Source of the DNA: Lepturacanthus savala
Taxonomy: Eukaryota; Chordata; Actinopteri; Scombriformes; Trichiuridae
Direction of reading: 5' to 3'
Assembly (NCBI GenBank): GCA_030544235.1
Contig: CM060466.1
Location: 18,409,092-18,473,091 of the forward strand
Length of the DNA: 64,000 nt
The notes beneath the pieces were generated by a model. The model ran no database searches. It was not told where the DNA came from and saw only the letters and a program-made list of their open reading frames with translations. Each line of letters opens with the position of its first letter. Within the stretch, counting starts at the first letter, position 1. Positions 12,363 to 33,799 of the stretch are shown in pieces. Both the position numbers and the translations under genes were made by a program.

Positions 12363-12390
<28 letters not shown>
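12363..12390 (+). repeat. A-run just after the cacng2 stop
   Basis: 28 consecutive A bases, preceded by AATAAA and followed by a G-run, GAATTC and another G-run. It lies 35 bp after the stop codon. Confidence 0.9.
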
Positions 12391-12393
<3 letters not shown>

Positions 12394-14035
12394 GGAATTC
12401 GGGGGGAGGCAGCAAAAAGACATATCACGGTGTAAGGAAACGGTGAGAGGAAGAGGAGGATAGAAAGGATAGATGACGGGGACAAGGGGAGTTCTGAGCG
12501 CTCCACAGCACCTCAGAGGATCACTGAGTTTCTGTTTAAAAAAAGGAAACAGACAAAAATGCATAAAAAAAGGAAACATGCATGATTTTCCCATCTACAA
12601 TTGTTTAACAAGTTTTGAACATGTTTGTAAAGATTTGAGGGGGAGGATGGGGAAAGAGGAGTCGGGGGGAGGGGTGGGGGGTGGCTGGTGGTTGTCTGTC
12701 TTGGGCTGTGGAAATCTGGAGTGATGGGCTGGGCCAGACTGCCCGTTTAAAGGTGAACTTTATATTTTTTACTCTTCCTCAGTCTGATGAAAAGTGGGGG
12801 TGTAGTTTGCCCCTCGGCCCTGCCTATGATCCCATCCCACAAGACCCCAACACACACACACACACACACCCTAAACTCCCTTTGAATCCCACTCCTCTCT
12901 TTAGTTGCTGTATCTTCTTGATTTCATTCTTTATTCGCATTAATACTGTGAACCATTGCGGTGTGAGATTTTAGCAGGGAGCAATTCAGGCCGCACAAAA
13001 AAAACAAAAAAACAACAAAAAAAATACACATAAGTTAATATATGTATTGATTATATATAAATATATGAATATATATGTTAATAAATCATGACTAGACTTC
13101 CCTGGCGCAAAAAATAACAAGAAAAGAGAAAACAAAGTAACTTACAAGTGAAACTAAATCAAGTCGTCATGGAAACTAAACCAAGACGGAGGATTCATTG
13201 TGACTGGCTCATTTGACGGGCAAAGGCTTCAGCCTACTTGATAAACTGATATTGGTTAGTATTAGTCACATTATCACATTCTTTTACAACAAAAATTAAA
13301 AGAAAAAACTTAAAAAAAACTTTTGGCCTTCCGCCAAAACCCTGGCAGCCATCTTTGTTCAGGGTCAACTGGAGGTGAAAAGTTGACCTCAGTTTTTTTT
13401 TTTTGCTCCATAAAGGGGCGGAGCGAAGAGAGAACTCTGGGTAATGGAAGATCTCTCAGCAAACTTGAAGACTGTGGACAATGAAACGTCACTACTGCCA
13501 AAGACACAAAGTAGTGCATGAAAGAACATGGCTACCAGCGAGGTAAAGCTAAGTGACTCCAAAAAATGAAGACTTTACATGCATGCTAATCAAAATCATC
13601 CGATCTGCTTTTAAGGAAACTATGTTTTGAACAATTGAACAATGATACCATGTAAGGGCAGTGGGCGTGACAAAGTAGAAATTAATGTTACAGTACTGTG
13701 TCTATTTCAACTTTTTTGTTCTTTCTTTTTTTTTGAGTGGGTGATTTGGGGTGGGGCTTCATTACGCTTGAAACAAAAAGAACAAACTTTGGAAAACGTA
13801 TAAAGGCTTTTTTTTTTAAACAGAAGAAAATCTTATCTTTGACTTTTCATTTCATTTTCTTTTCTCTGTTCCTTTGAACTCTCACACAGCCTTAGTCTCT
13901 TTTTCTTTGTCTCATTTTTCTTGTTCTTTGGTTGCGCGTTGTGTTGTTGTAAATGAGAATTTAAAAAAGCGTAATGTCTTTCAAGGTGCCAAAACTGAAT
14001 GATTCTGAACTTGGATGCATCAAGTCCTGATGACG

Positions 14036-14041
14036 AATAAA
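14036..14041 (+). terminator. candidate poly(A) signal of cacng2
   Basis: AATAAA about 1.7 kb downstream of the stop, followed within 40 bases by T/G-containing sequence. It is the last clear AATAAA before the intergenic region. Inference only. Confidence 0.4.
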
Positions 14042-17000
14042 AATTGAACCCCCCTGTAGGGAACAGAACGAGTCTCGGTTGTATCCTGTGTGGTCTAAAA
14101 ACACAATACTACAGAAACCGGATAGGATTGGTTCAAATTCCACAGGATGCGATTTCAACGTAATACAACCACAAGGTGGCAATCAAACATCATTGCCTCT
14201 TGTACAACAATAGAATTGTTTTAATCATTTTAAAGGTATTGCATTTATTTTACACATAGTTTCATGTAGTTTTGTGCTGTTGGGTAGCTGCATAGCACCA
14301 CAACAGGCAACGTGAAGATGATGAAAGGCATAGGTCAAGTCATAAGGTTCTTAGATGCTAAGATGCAAGCTACCAGCTAACTTTGAGCTGTCTACAGTGC
14401 TAGAGCTAGTAATGCTACAGGATTAGGTTACTTCCAATAAGTCATACATATCATCTTTAAAGTTGATACGTTGAGCTTTGTTAGCAAATAATTCCTTATT
14501 TACACAACTAGTAGTTACAGAGCAGAATTATCATTCATTTGGAGTCATGTTTCTATCCACCTGATGAATGTAAATCCAATATTCACTGTTAACTCTCTAT
14601 CAACTCCTGAGGGAGAGCTAAACACTCCATTATGTTTACCAGCTATTTGCTAACTCTGTTTGCTGTTTTTTTGCTGAGAAGCTAGCTTGAAGCTAAACTG
14701 ATCACTATTGATAACGTTGTCATTTGATACATTATTTATTCTAAACATATATAAATTATAGGCACTTTTAAGCATTCTATATTGGCTAATGTGCTAGTCT
14801 GCTGCCTGTCTACTGAAAAAAAAAAAAATTATAAAGTTACGGGGCCTAAAGTGTCCCATGAGTGGGACAGTGCTGTTTGACAGGTGTTAAAAAAACTGTC
14901 AAGATCAGTCTTGTCTTTATTGTTCAGTACCACTGTTTAAAAAAAACAAAAAACAAAAAAAAAAAACATGGTTTATCCTGAGCTAGCAAGCTAAAGGTTA
15001 GAGTAACAGCACAAATTTGTTTTCATTGTGTCTTATGCCCCCGCCGACTCTACTGTCACTCAAACACATGCATTCTTACAGGCTTAGAGGCAGAAAGGAG
15101 CGTCTCAAAAACTATCTGGGCTGCAAAATGGGTCTTTTTCCATGGAGGACAGTTTGACAGTGACAGGAAAGGATAGGAAAAGGAAGGTGGGAAGAAGATG
15201 TAAAAGGATTCAAATCAACAATGGCTGAATGACATTATCTGCTTTGGTTTCAGGCTCCTGTGATTACGAAGGCTGGCTCATGTCTCGCTTTTTTTGGATC
15301 ATTTTTCCTGCTATGATAAGTCAGTGTAAGTAAGGTCAAGGTCCGAAATGACTCCCTGCAAGAAACATAGGATGATATACACTCATAAACTAATCAAATC
15401 ACTCAAAAAAAACTCATCGGGTTCATGGAAAACGCAGCATTACATTGCAAACAGCGTGTATCCTAACATGTTGGTTGGCTTAGTTTTACTACTGTTACGC
15501 ATTGGTTTGAGTCTCTTGGTAAATCTATACAACAAAACCTTTTCCAGTACAGTTTTCTCTCCTAAATTATTCAGCCATCCATTTTTTCGCTTGTTTATAT
15601 CCTTGCTCACTCCATCACTTTCTATCATTCACCACACACTCTTATTCTCGCATCCTTGTTCACTTATTCACTCCCTCACACCCTTGTTCACTCACTCGGC
15701 CCTAATCTCTTTGCCTGTTTCTGTCATGTGTTCACTTGTTCAGTCGTTCACTCCATTTCTTGCTCCCTGTTAGCTTTCCATTATCTGACTGCCGTTCCAT
15801 CAGCCGTGGAATAAATGTCAGATTCTTCAACATCAGGCTTGATGTCCTGCTGCATGATACTCTGTCTGTCTGTGCTCTCTCTCTTCCTCCATCTCTCCAT
15901 CCTTCTCTCTCTCTCTCTTTCTCCCCTGGTGCGATGATCAAAGTAGCTGGCATGTCTCTGCAGTACTGCTGTGATCACTGAAGAGAGGCGAGGGAGAGGA
16001 GAGACAGAGAAGGGAGTGGAGGAGTGCAGTTGAACAGCTTGACTCAAACAGCACCACACCGCCCCCCTTTGGTGTGGAGGTTCATCACGATTTTCAAAAT
16101 CCGGTGTTGGAACTCATTGACCTCGACAAACGGCACCAAACATAAATCAGTGTGTGTGTTGGAGCCGTGAATGTTGTGTCTTTCTTCCTTCTTTCTAAAA
16201 GACTTACCTTCCATCAGTTAATACATTGATGATTAAAAGAAAATGCATTTTTTCTTAATTAAATCCCACCAATGCAGTTTTGTTTTATGTAAATCTTTGC
16301 TTCTATTTGACGTCTTCACATATCACACTGCTTACACACCTTTACATTAAAATAGCCATTGTTCAACTTAAGTAACAAGGAAATGGAAACTACCTGTTAA
16401 AGTAGGGACAATTGTATTCTAAGATTTAATATTTGCTTAAATATATATATAAAAAAGTATTAAAAAATGATCTTTTAAATTAGGTTTGTCAGTCCATTTT
16501 GAAATGCAATAGTTATTTCATCATTTAAATAAGGGAACATAAATTAATGCCTTTCATTTAATGTTTTTCTACTGACTTTATTCAGTAACCATTTAAATGC
16601 AGACGTAACAATTTCATTTGTTATTGCTCTGTAAAGATCTTTCAATCTACTTTTTACTCTACTGATGCTTCTCTCATTTTTGCATTTCTCTTCAAGTAGA
16701 TATTGGAATGTGTAAGTTAAAAGGTTGGGATCTACTGATTTAGTACAGCGTCATACCTTTTTGTTACCTAGTAACTCTATCTTCAATTTCTAATTAAACA
16801 TTTAGATGACTAAACATTTGAGTAACCAAAATAAATTTTAAATGTGACATTTTTCTTTTTGGCATATTAAACATTTTTGAACAAAAGCGCATTCTGAAAT
16901 GGTAGATGAGCAATAAAGTAATAAAACAGGAGGCGATTTTTGTCACGCTGCAGTTGAAACGGGAGGGGAGCAGAGATGAGGGGAACAGCTGCTACGTCCT

Positions 17001-19228
17001 CCCTCACCTGCAATTAGCAAGCTTTTTAGGTCATGGACAGTTAGGGGCTACAGAACAAACCATGTTCAGACACACACAGGCACGCACACACACACACACA
17101 CACACAAAGAAAAAACAAGGTTGAGGTCAATTCACTTCAAATTCAATCAAATTACAACATCAATATGAATTACCATAATTTACAATTATGGCATAATGGT
17201 ATAATTTGGTGTGTGATTGATAGATTAGATTTGGTTGGTATTAGTGTAGCCAGGCTTTATGCATTTACTTCACTGCTTGGTCTAATCGCTTCGAGGTAAG
17301 ACTGATATAAACTGCAGAGGAAACGCAGAGAAAAGCGTGCAGCGTTTTAAAACTAGAGGAGTTCAGAATGAGGAAAGTCACCACACAGAGAGCTGAGTTA
17401 GGAGAATAGTGTGTGAGAAAGAGGGAAAACAGTGAATATACTGTGTTTATACGATATGAGCTGGACCTATTCACCCTGCACTCAGACCATGTCATGAATA
17501 CAAAGCTGTGTGTTTCTTTGGGTGAGGAGCACTGCAGTAAACTACAACTGATGTCCCGAAGCAGGCCGTGTGCAGATATGATGTGCAGAGGCATGAAGGG
17601 TTTAATGGTTTCATTGTCTGATCACCAAACATGCTCTGTGTGTTTATTTATATGATGTAAAAGAGTGAGAGTAAAATCTGAATATAGAACTGCATGAAAT
17701 TTGTATGTAATCCAAGTGCAAATAAATTAGGTAGGGCCATCAGGTAAAATGAATGCTGAATGAATGTATGAAGCAGGGTGACATAACAATTAATACTGGC
17801 AGTCATAAAAATGAAGGCTTTACATTGTTATACATATTTTGACTCGTTAACTAAGAGAAGCACACGTCTTACTAATAACATTCTATTCTGGTGTCCCTGT
17901 ATGTGAAGACAGTAGCCATGATGCCATCTTGTAGACCGTATTTACAGCAGCCATATTGATAAAAAATAGGAGATAAACACACAAATTGAGGTTCCATTAC
18001 ATTCAGTGTTGCAGAGCCAGTGAGCAAACATTAGCAGCACTCTGACTCTGACCTGAATGGAACCTTTCACGTCAAAATGGCTGCCGTAAAAAGTCGAGTG
18101 AACTTAAAATGTTGAAAAAAAAAATTATCAAAAAAAGAAATGTGAATTAGGCGTGTTTCCATCAACTGGTTCTGAGTGAACAAACTAATGTAATGTAATG
18201 TTTGCATGTTAAGTTTTTACAAATTTTCTTAATGTTTTTCATTGACAGGAACCTTTTCTAATGCTAGATCTTTACTACAATAAAGACTGAAACAGCTAAT
18301 TGGAATTGAACAATCATTACTTACTGATCACCCCACTTTTGTAATTTGTTTAGGACAACACAATTAGGGAAAATGACAGTGAGGTCTTTAATGCAGAGAG
18401 AAACACAAAAACTAAATCTGTCTGATCTGTTCATATGACATTGAGGAATAGGCACAACATACATAAGGACTATACATCAACCACATGCAGAGAAACAGCA
18501 TTACCCAACAACCACAGGTATCCCATGGTAACGATCAAAGCATGACCATGCAAGCTGGTAGGGGCAAAAACGATTTCATAAAACGCAGGCATGCCTTTTA
18601 ATGCATGTGCCCACCTAATGTAATCAGCATTAATGTGTTGGGCATGAATCTCCATGATTACCCTTGACCGATCTGTGGATTTTGTGCATTTTGACAGGCA
18701 GGAGATGCCTGTGAAATGTTATTTAGTCAACGAGACACACTTAGTGGACCACCAGAGCATTAATTACAAAGTCCACCTCCATCACCCTCTGCAGAACGCA
18801 TGCTTTATAGGAGTGGCATTGACCACGTTTGCCCTCTCTTGTGGTTAAAAGCTGAATAGCAGTTGTTCCTGCTGTGCTATACGTCTGTGCCAAGGGAGCG
18901 AACCACCTCAGAATACTAATGAACGAGAGCGAATGACTGCTTTTGGTAGGGAAAGATGACTGAGCATACGGGGAAAGCCACCGAAACACGCTTAACTTGA
19001 CGTTTCTGTGATCACCGGCCGCCTGATTCAATATCTGTGGAAATGAAGAAGTCTCTCTCACAGCAATAAAGCGGCAGCCCACGCTCAGCCCTGTCATGTT
19101 ATTAAGTGATATTCCCCAGACACCAAGACGTGCTGCTTTGTTTTCAACCAACCAAATACAGGCTGCAGGAGGCTGTTGAAGCGCTCAAGATGATTCGAGT
19201 ACTTTGCAAGTACGTTATAGGTTTATCT

Positions 19229-20278
19229 TTAAAAGGTCCCATACTGTACACTTGTATTTGAAGTTTCAATAACCCTAACATATTTGTAATTTTCAGAGCC
19301 AAAAATAGGGGAGGAGTTTAGATGGATCAAAGTGACCCGAGGATAGAAGCTCAGTCTAGGGGCCTACGATATTAACCTGATATAGACCCATCTTCCACAA
19401 GTCCCTAGTAGCCATAAACAACAGTTTCCTTGAATATAAAGAGAATTATTTACAAATAAGTGAACGTATAAATATAACAAAAGAGTGTAACACTGAGTAG
19501 TAAAGCTTCAGGGTAGACTAAGGACAAAATAACAAACAAAATGATCCTGTCGAAAAAGTAAGAAACTAACCCAACCAAAAAAATCAATGACAAAGACTTA
19601 CCTCCATAAATAAATAAACAGGAGACAACAAGATTAACAAAACTGGCAGTTCACCCTCACTTACTCAAAAGAAACCACCTAAAGAATGAACAATGCTACA
19701 GTGATGCCAGTTGGGAAAAGAGGAGGAGGTATGACTTCTGCCATCTTGGCCTCTTATATGGCAGGTGGTTCTTCATGTCAGCCAATCACAGGCCAGGGTG
19801 AAGAGTCTTCCCACCAATGGCCGCACAGGTATGGCACATACATAGACTACAGTCATAACATTGGTGAACCTACACCTTCTTATAATCAAAAAGCAATTAA
19901 ACATGATCACTTTTATGGGTCAGTGACAAAACTGGTGTTTGCTGTAACCGTAAAAACTTGTTACCAGATAGTTTAAAAAAAAAGGTAAAAAAAAAAAAAA
20001 AAAAAAAAAAAACATTTCATATTCTAGGTGTATTATATATTTAAAATTTATCATTCTTTTTCGGTTACACCATTTGACATTTTGTGTCAAAAAAATCACA
20101 CAAAATTGTGATTTAAAAAAAATGGACAAATGGACTTTTAAATAACAAGAAACCAACAGGAACACATTTTGAGAGATCTGATGAATGCTTCTTAAAAATG
20201 TATTTTAAAAGGTTTTTGACTTTCTTCATCTTGCCAAACATGATTCGTCACTGCCCCTTATACAGCATGGGACCTTTA
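19229..20278. mobile_element. TTAA-type MITE with AAAGGTCCCATA ends, carrying a nested MITE
   Basis: The left end TTAAAAGGTCCCATACTGTA and the right end TACAGCATGGGACCTTTAA are inverted repeats with few differences. An internal phrase, 'aatcaaaaagcaattaaa', is shared with the element at 52104-52474, confirming one family. A second MITE (19914-20261) is inserted near its right end. Confidence 0.65.
19914..20261 (+). mobile_element. ATGGGTCAGTGAC-type MITE, copy A
   Basis: It starts ATGGGTCAGTGACAAAACTG and ends near GTCACTGCCCC, inverted relative to each other. Internal landmarks shared with the other copies are 'taaaaacttgttaccagatagttta', 'ggttacaccatttgacattt' and 'tttttaaataacaagaaacc'. 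It has no coding capacity. It sits inside another MITE. Confidence 0.7.
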
Positions 20279-21022
20279 AGCCGGTAACCTCTGTAGTTTA
20301 CACACAGTGCAAATTTACACGTACTTTGCTGTGTATAAATAAAATGAGCAGATGTATAAACTACATGCCTTTACAGAAAGCACACTAATGTGACAGAGAT
20401 TATTACTATTATTATATTCTAATTATTTTGTGCCAATAGCCCGAAAAAAAAGGAAGAATGGAATAAAAACAACCAGACGAAATAGGAAACACTCTCTCTC
20501 TCTCTCTCTCGCACACACACAATACAGATAAACGTGCGCTTTATAGACGTGCAAACAATGAGGACAGATAGAAGCAGAGGGAGAAAGATCCTAATTGCTA
20601 TAATTATGATCACCCACTCAAGAAGTACAAAAACATTGCGCTGAAATAACAATTACATGCTGTTGAATTCAGATTCAGTAAAAGAATGCCATTACAAATC
20701 GTTTTTTCAGTATTGCAGGGAAAAAGGTTGCCCGGTTTGGACGTCCATGTCTCCTAAACAGGACAGAGACGGCCTGGTCATTATTAGGAGCTGCAGTCAC
20801 TTTCAATGTGCTATGTAATGAGATAAAAAGCCCAGCGTGTCTGGCTTGACCCGGCGTGCCTTCGTTTGAATGGTGGCAGCTGGTCTGAGAGGTAGGAAGA
20901 GAACAAGGATGTGGCTCTGACCTGGTTTGAATGGGAGACTGCTAATTAGAACGGTGATTACTGGTTGTTAGCGCTGCGCCGGGGACGTGATTGAAATGAT
21001 GTGAGCGGGGCTGCAGCTGGAG

Positions 21023-21595
21023 AGTTAACAAAACAAGAGAGAGAGAGATGGACAGACAGAGAGAGAGAGACATAGGGGGGAGAGAATGAAATGGAAAGAG
21101 AGGAGACAGCGGGCAGGAGGGTCGAGTTTTACAGAATCATTAAAACCGGGGAGAAACAGCGAGATGGAGAAAAGGACAGGACAAGTTAGAACAAAATGGA
21201 GAGAGATGGGAGAGATAAAAAAAAAGTGCAGACAAAAGAAAGATGAGGCCAAGGAGAAAGTGACTAGATTGAGATACAAAGACAACATTAAAAAAAAGAG
21301 GGGGAGGAGATGAGGCAGTAAATAAGGATGAACTTGAAATATTATCAGTCCGGTCTAAATCAGAGGAGAGGAGAGGAAAGAAAAGAAAGGAAAAAAGGGA
21401 AAGGAAAGGAGAGGAGGGGAAATTAGAATAAAGGAAAGAAAAGAAGAGGAAAAGAAAGGAAAGGAGAGGAAATGAGAAGGAAAAGGAAAGAAGAGGAGAA
21501 GAAAGGGAAAAAAGAAAGGAGAGGAGAGAAGAGGAAAGAAAAGAAAAGGAAAAGCAAGGAGAGGAAAGGAAATGAAAGGAAAGGAGATGCTCTCT
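21023..21595. repeat. polypurine tract
   Basis: The + strand is almost wholly A/G, most strictly at 21360-21590, with GGAAA/GGAGA blocks and only scattered pyrimidines. This is simple-sequence DNA that could form triplex (H-DNA). The open frames across it are low-complexity. It lies just 3' of ift27. Confidence 0.85.
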
Positions 21596-21711
21596 CTATG
21601 TGGTTTTGGTAATGACCTGATCATGACTGTGAAAGTCGAACACCAGCATCAGCACATAGAGAGCAAAGAGCACATTGGAGACAAAGTATCTGATTATCAT
21701 AGAAAAAACAT

Positions 21712-32049
<10,338 letters not shown>

Positions 32050-32160
32050 TATAGAGAATCGCTTCTGAATACAGCCAGTAAACTCTCATTTACCATTAAT
32101 GTTGCTGAACAGGCTTTTTTTATGTTTTAACTCTTTATGAATGTGAACGTCTTCTTCCTT

Positions 32161-32199
32161 GTGCCTCAGCAACATGGACACAACGCGTCTCTTAGCAAC
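32161..32199 (-). promoter_or_regulatory. paired X-box (RFX) motifs upstream of ift27
   Basis: On the minus strand, GTTGCTAAGAGAC (32187-32199) fits the X-box consensus RYYNYY-N-RRNRAC at every defined position. It lies 138-150 bp upstream of the ift27 ATG. A second copy, GTTGCTGAGGCAC (32161-32173), has one mismatch and lies 26 bp closer. RFX factors drive ciliary genes through such sites at this distance. Motif match seen; function inferred. Confidence 0.6.
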
Positions 32200-32828
32200 C
32201 AGGCAAAGACGTGTTTGATTGGTCCAGGCAGAGAGGACGTCAACGCGTAGCCGTGCTGTGATTGGCTGACGATGAAGATGTATTTGGGTATTTTTTATCC
32301 TGAGGGTTGTCTGACAGGCATGTTTCCATCAAACAGGAGGTTACCTGTGGTAAAATTGGCGCTCCAAAACTCTCCAAAGATAACTTTAATCGTGTTTTAT
32401 GGTGCGCAATCTGGAAGGCGAAGAAAGACCTGTAACTGTCAAAGCAGAGCACGGCAAAACCCACCAGAGAGCGCTATTTCTGCCTCAGAATAACTAATCG
32501 CTTCTCTCTGCATACCTCATAGCAAGAATTCTGTTGTTTTTTTTTTACGTTATTCAGATGTACAGATTTTTACAGCTCTTATCAGACACATATGTCATGG
32601 GTCATTATTAGAACCTTTCCTGAACACAGATGAGTTTTAGTTAATTTAATATCAATGATGATAGATCATTTTTTTTAAAATATTTATTTTGTTTAAAACA
32701 TAAAACAAAATTAAACACAGGAAAGACATAAAAATGTAAAAATAGGTGATGGTGTTGTAGAAACCTATACTATTGTAAAAAGCACACAACATACAAAGTC
32801 ATCAATACATGTATACATGTCACCAATG

Positions 32829-32829
32829 C

Positions 32830-32864
<35 letters not shown>
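32829..32864. repeat. (AAT)n microsatellite
   Basis: About twelve ATA/AAT units between ift27 and syngr1. Confidence 0.95.
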
Positions 32865-32865
<1 letters not shown>

Positions 32866-33219
32866 CAAAAAAAACAATGTTAGAGAATTAGCAGCATTGC
32901 CTTATTTAGATTTCATAAATTATTAACATCGAATACACAACACATAAAGAAAATAATAAGAATAGGCCAATAATAAATTAAGCTTTAAGCTTTTTGTGTG
33001 TTCTCCTTTTAGATAATTAATTAATTAAAAATTACTTTATTTAATTAATCTTTTAAAACAGGCTCATAAGCATGTTCATTCAGGAAGGCTAGTTATATGG
33101 CTTTAACGCTGCAGCATATTATTAAGTATTAAATGTATTAGATATGAAGTTGTGGTTGTATCACGTTGGGTCTCCCTCCCCTGGCTGCTGTCGGTTAGGA
33201 TCAAAGAGCCCTTCACAGA

Positions 33220-33371
33220 AGCGGGCGAGCGCGTGACTTCTTGTGGCGATCCTGTGAGAACACGCGCGCGCCCTTTTCTAAAAACACGTCCGCGTGCCGG
33301 TTCGGACGAGGCTCGCTCTTTCGGACGAGGCGTGACACGGAGGCGCGTTCACGCGTTCGCCACCGGCTCCT

Positions 33372-33445
<74 letters not shown>

Positions 33446-33697
33446 TTCGGTATCGGTAGGGAATTTAGAGGTTAAATTAAAAACAACAACAGGAAAGAAG
33501 GAGCAGGGTGCGCGCGGAGGAAGGAGCTCAGGAGAGACGTCCATCCATCCGTCCTTGCAGCAGCGGCAGGAGCCGATTCGGGGATTTTATTTTCCGTGTC
33601 GGTTTAGCCCCGGTGCTCCGTAAACACCCCCGTGCCTTTGAGCCAGCGGCGGGGAGGAGAGGAGGACCAGAGAGGAGGCGCAGAGAGGCGGAGGACC
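33220..33697 (+). promoter_or_regulatory. syngr1 CpG-rich promoter / 5' leader
   Basis: A block rich in CG dinucleotides (for example CGCGCGCGCCC near 33264), in contrast to the AT-rich surroundings. It includes a 71-bp GA run (33372-33442). It leads directly into the syngr1 start codon, consistent with a CpG-island promoter. The transcription start is not determined. Confidence 0.6.
33372..33442. repeat. (GA)n microsatellite
   Basis: About 35 GA units with one GGG interruption, about 260-330 bp upstream of the syngr1 ATG. Confidence 0.97.
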
Positions 33698-33799
33698 ATG
33701 GAGGGGATGCAGGCATACGGAGCCGGGAAAGCCGGAGGAGCCTTCGACCCCGTCACCTTCTTCCAGCAGCCTCAGACCATTCTCCGCATAGTGTCTTGG
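33698..33799 (+). CDS. syngr1: syngr1 coding exon 1
   Basis: Starts at an ATG in the context GAGGACCATGG (good Kozak). It encodes 34 residues from MEGMQAYGAGKAGGAFDP through TILRIVSW and ends in phase 0 at a GTGAGT donor. Confidence 0.95.

Larger units (their letters stand above)
12328..14060 (+). other. cacng2: cacng2 3' untranslated region (probable extent)
   Basis: Sequence after the stop has an early AATAAA at about 12353 followed by a 28-base A-run (12363-12390). Further on come A-rich and T-rich stretches and a second AATAAA at 14036-14041. The second is the better candidate for the main cleavage signal, because the first sits only about 30 bases from the stop. The 3' end is inferred; no transcript evidence is available. 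Confidence 0.55.
14061..21700. other. intergenic region between cacng2 and ift27
   Basis: No exon, RNA gene or conserved protein motif was recognised on either strand. It contains a CA microsatellite (17088-17105), a nested pair of DNA transposons (19229-20278), and a long purine-rich block (21020-21595). Stretches near 18600-18760 and 20700-21000 look less repetitive and could hold conserved non-coding elements, but this cannot be tested from one sequence. Confidence 0.5.
32050..33400. other. intergenic head-to-head interval, ift27 / syngr1
   Basis: Contains the proximal ift27 promoter with X-box motifs and inverted CCAAT-type boxes (ATTGG near 32218 and 32262). An AT-rich stretch with an (AAT)n repeat (32829-32864) follows, and then the CpG-rich beginning of the syngr1 leader from about 33220. 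No other gene seen. Confidence 0.65.

Noticed and set aside
11795..12390. cacng2 last exon plus poly(A) as a processed pseudogene
   Set aside because: The exon is preceded by a proper intron acceptor and in-phase upstream exon, so it is part of a normal spliced gene.
15348..15773. 141-residue frame, Ser/Leu/His rich
   Set aside because: Composed of TCACTC-type simple sequence; no recognisable domain or codon-use signal.
21025..21624. Frames rich in Lys/Glu/Arg (+) or Phe/Ser/Leu (-)
   Set aside because: They result from the purine-only tract; no domain text or splice structure.
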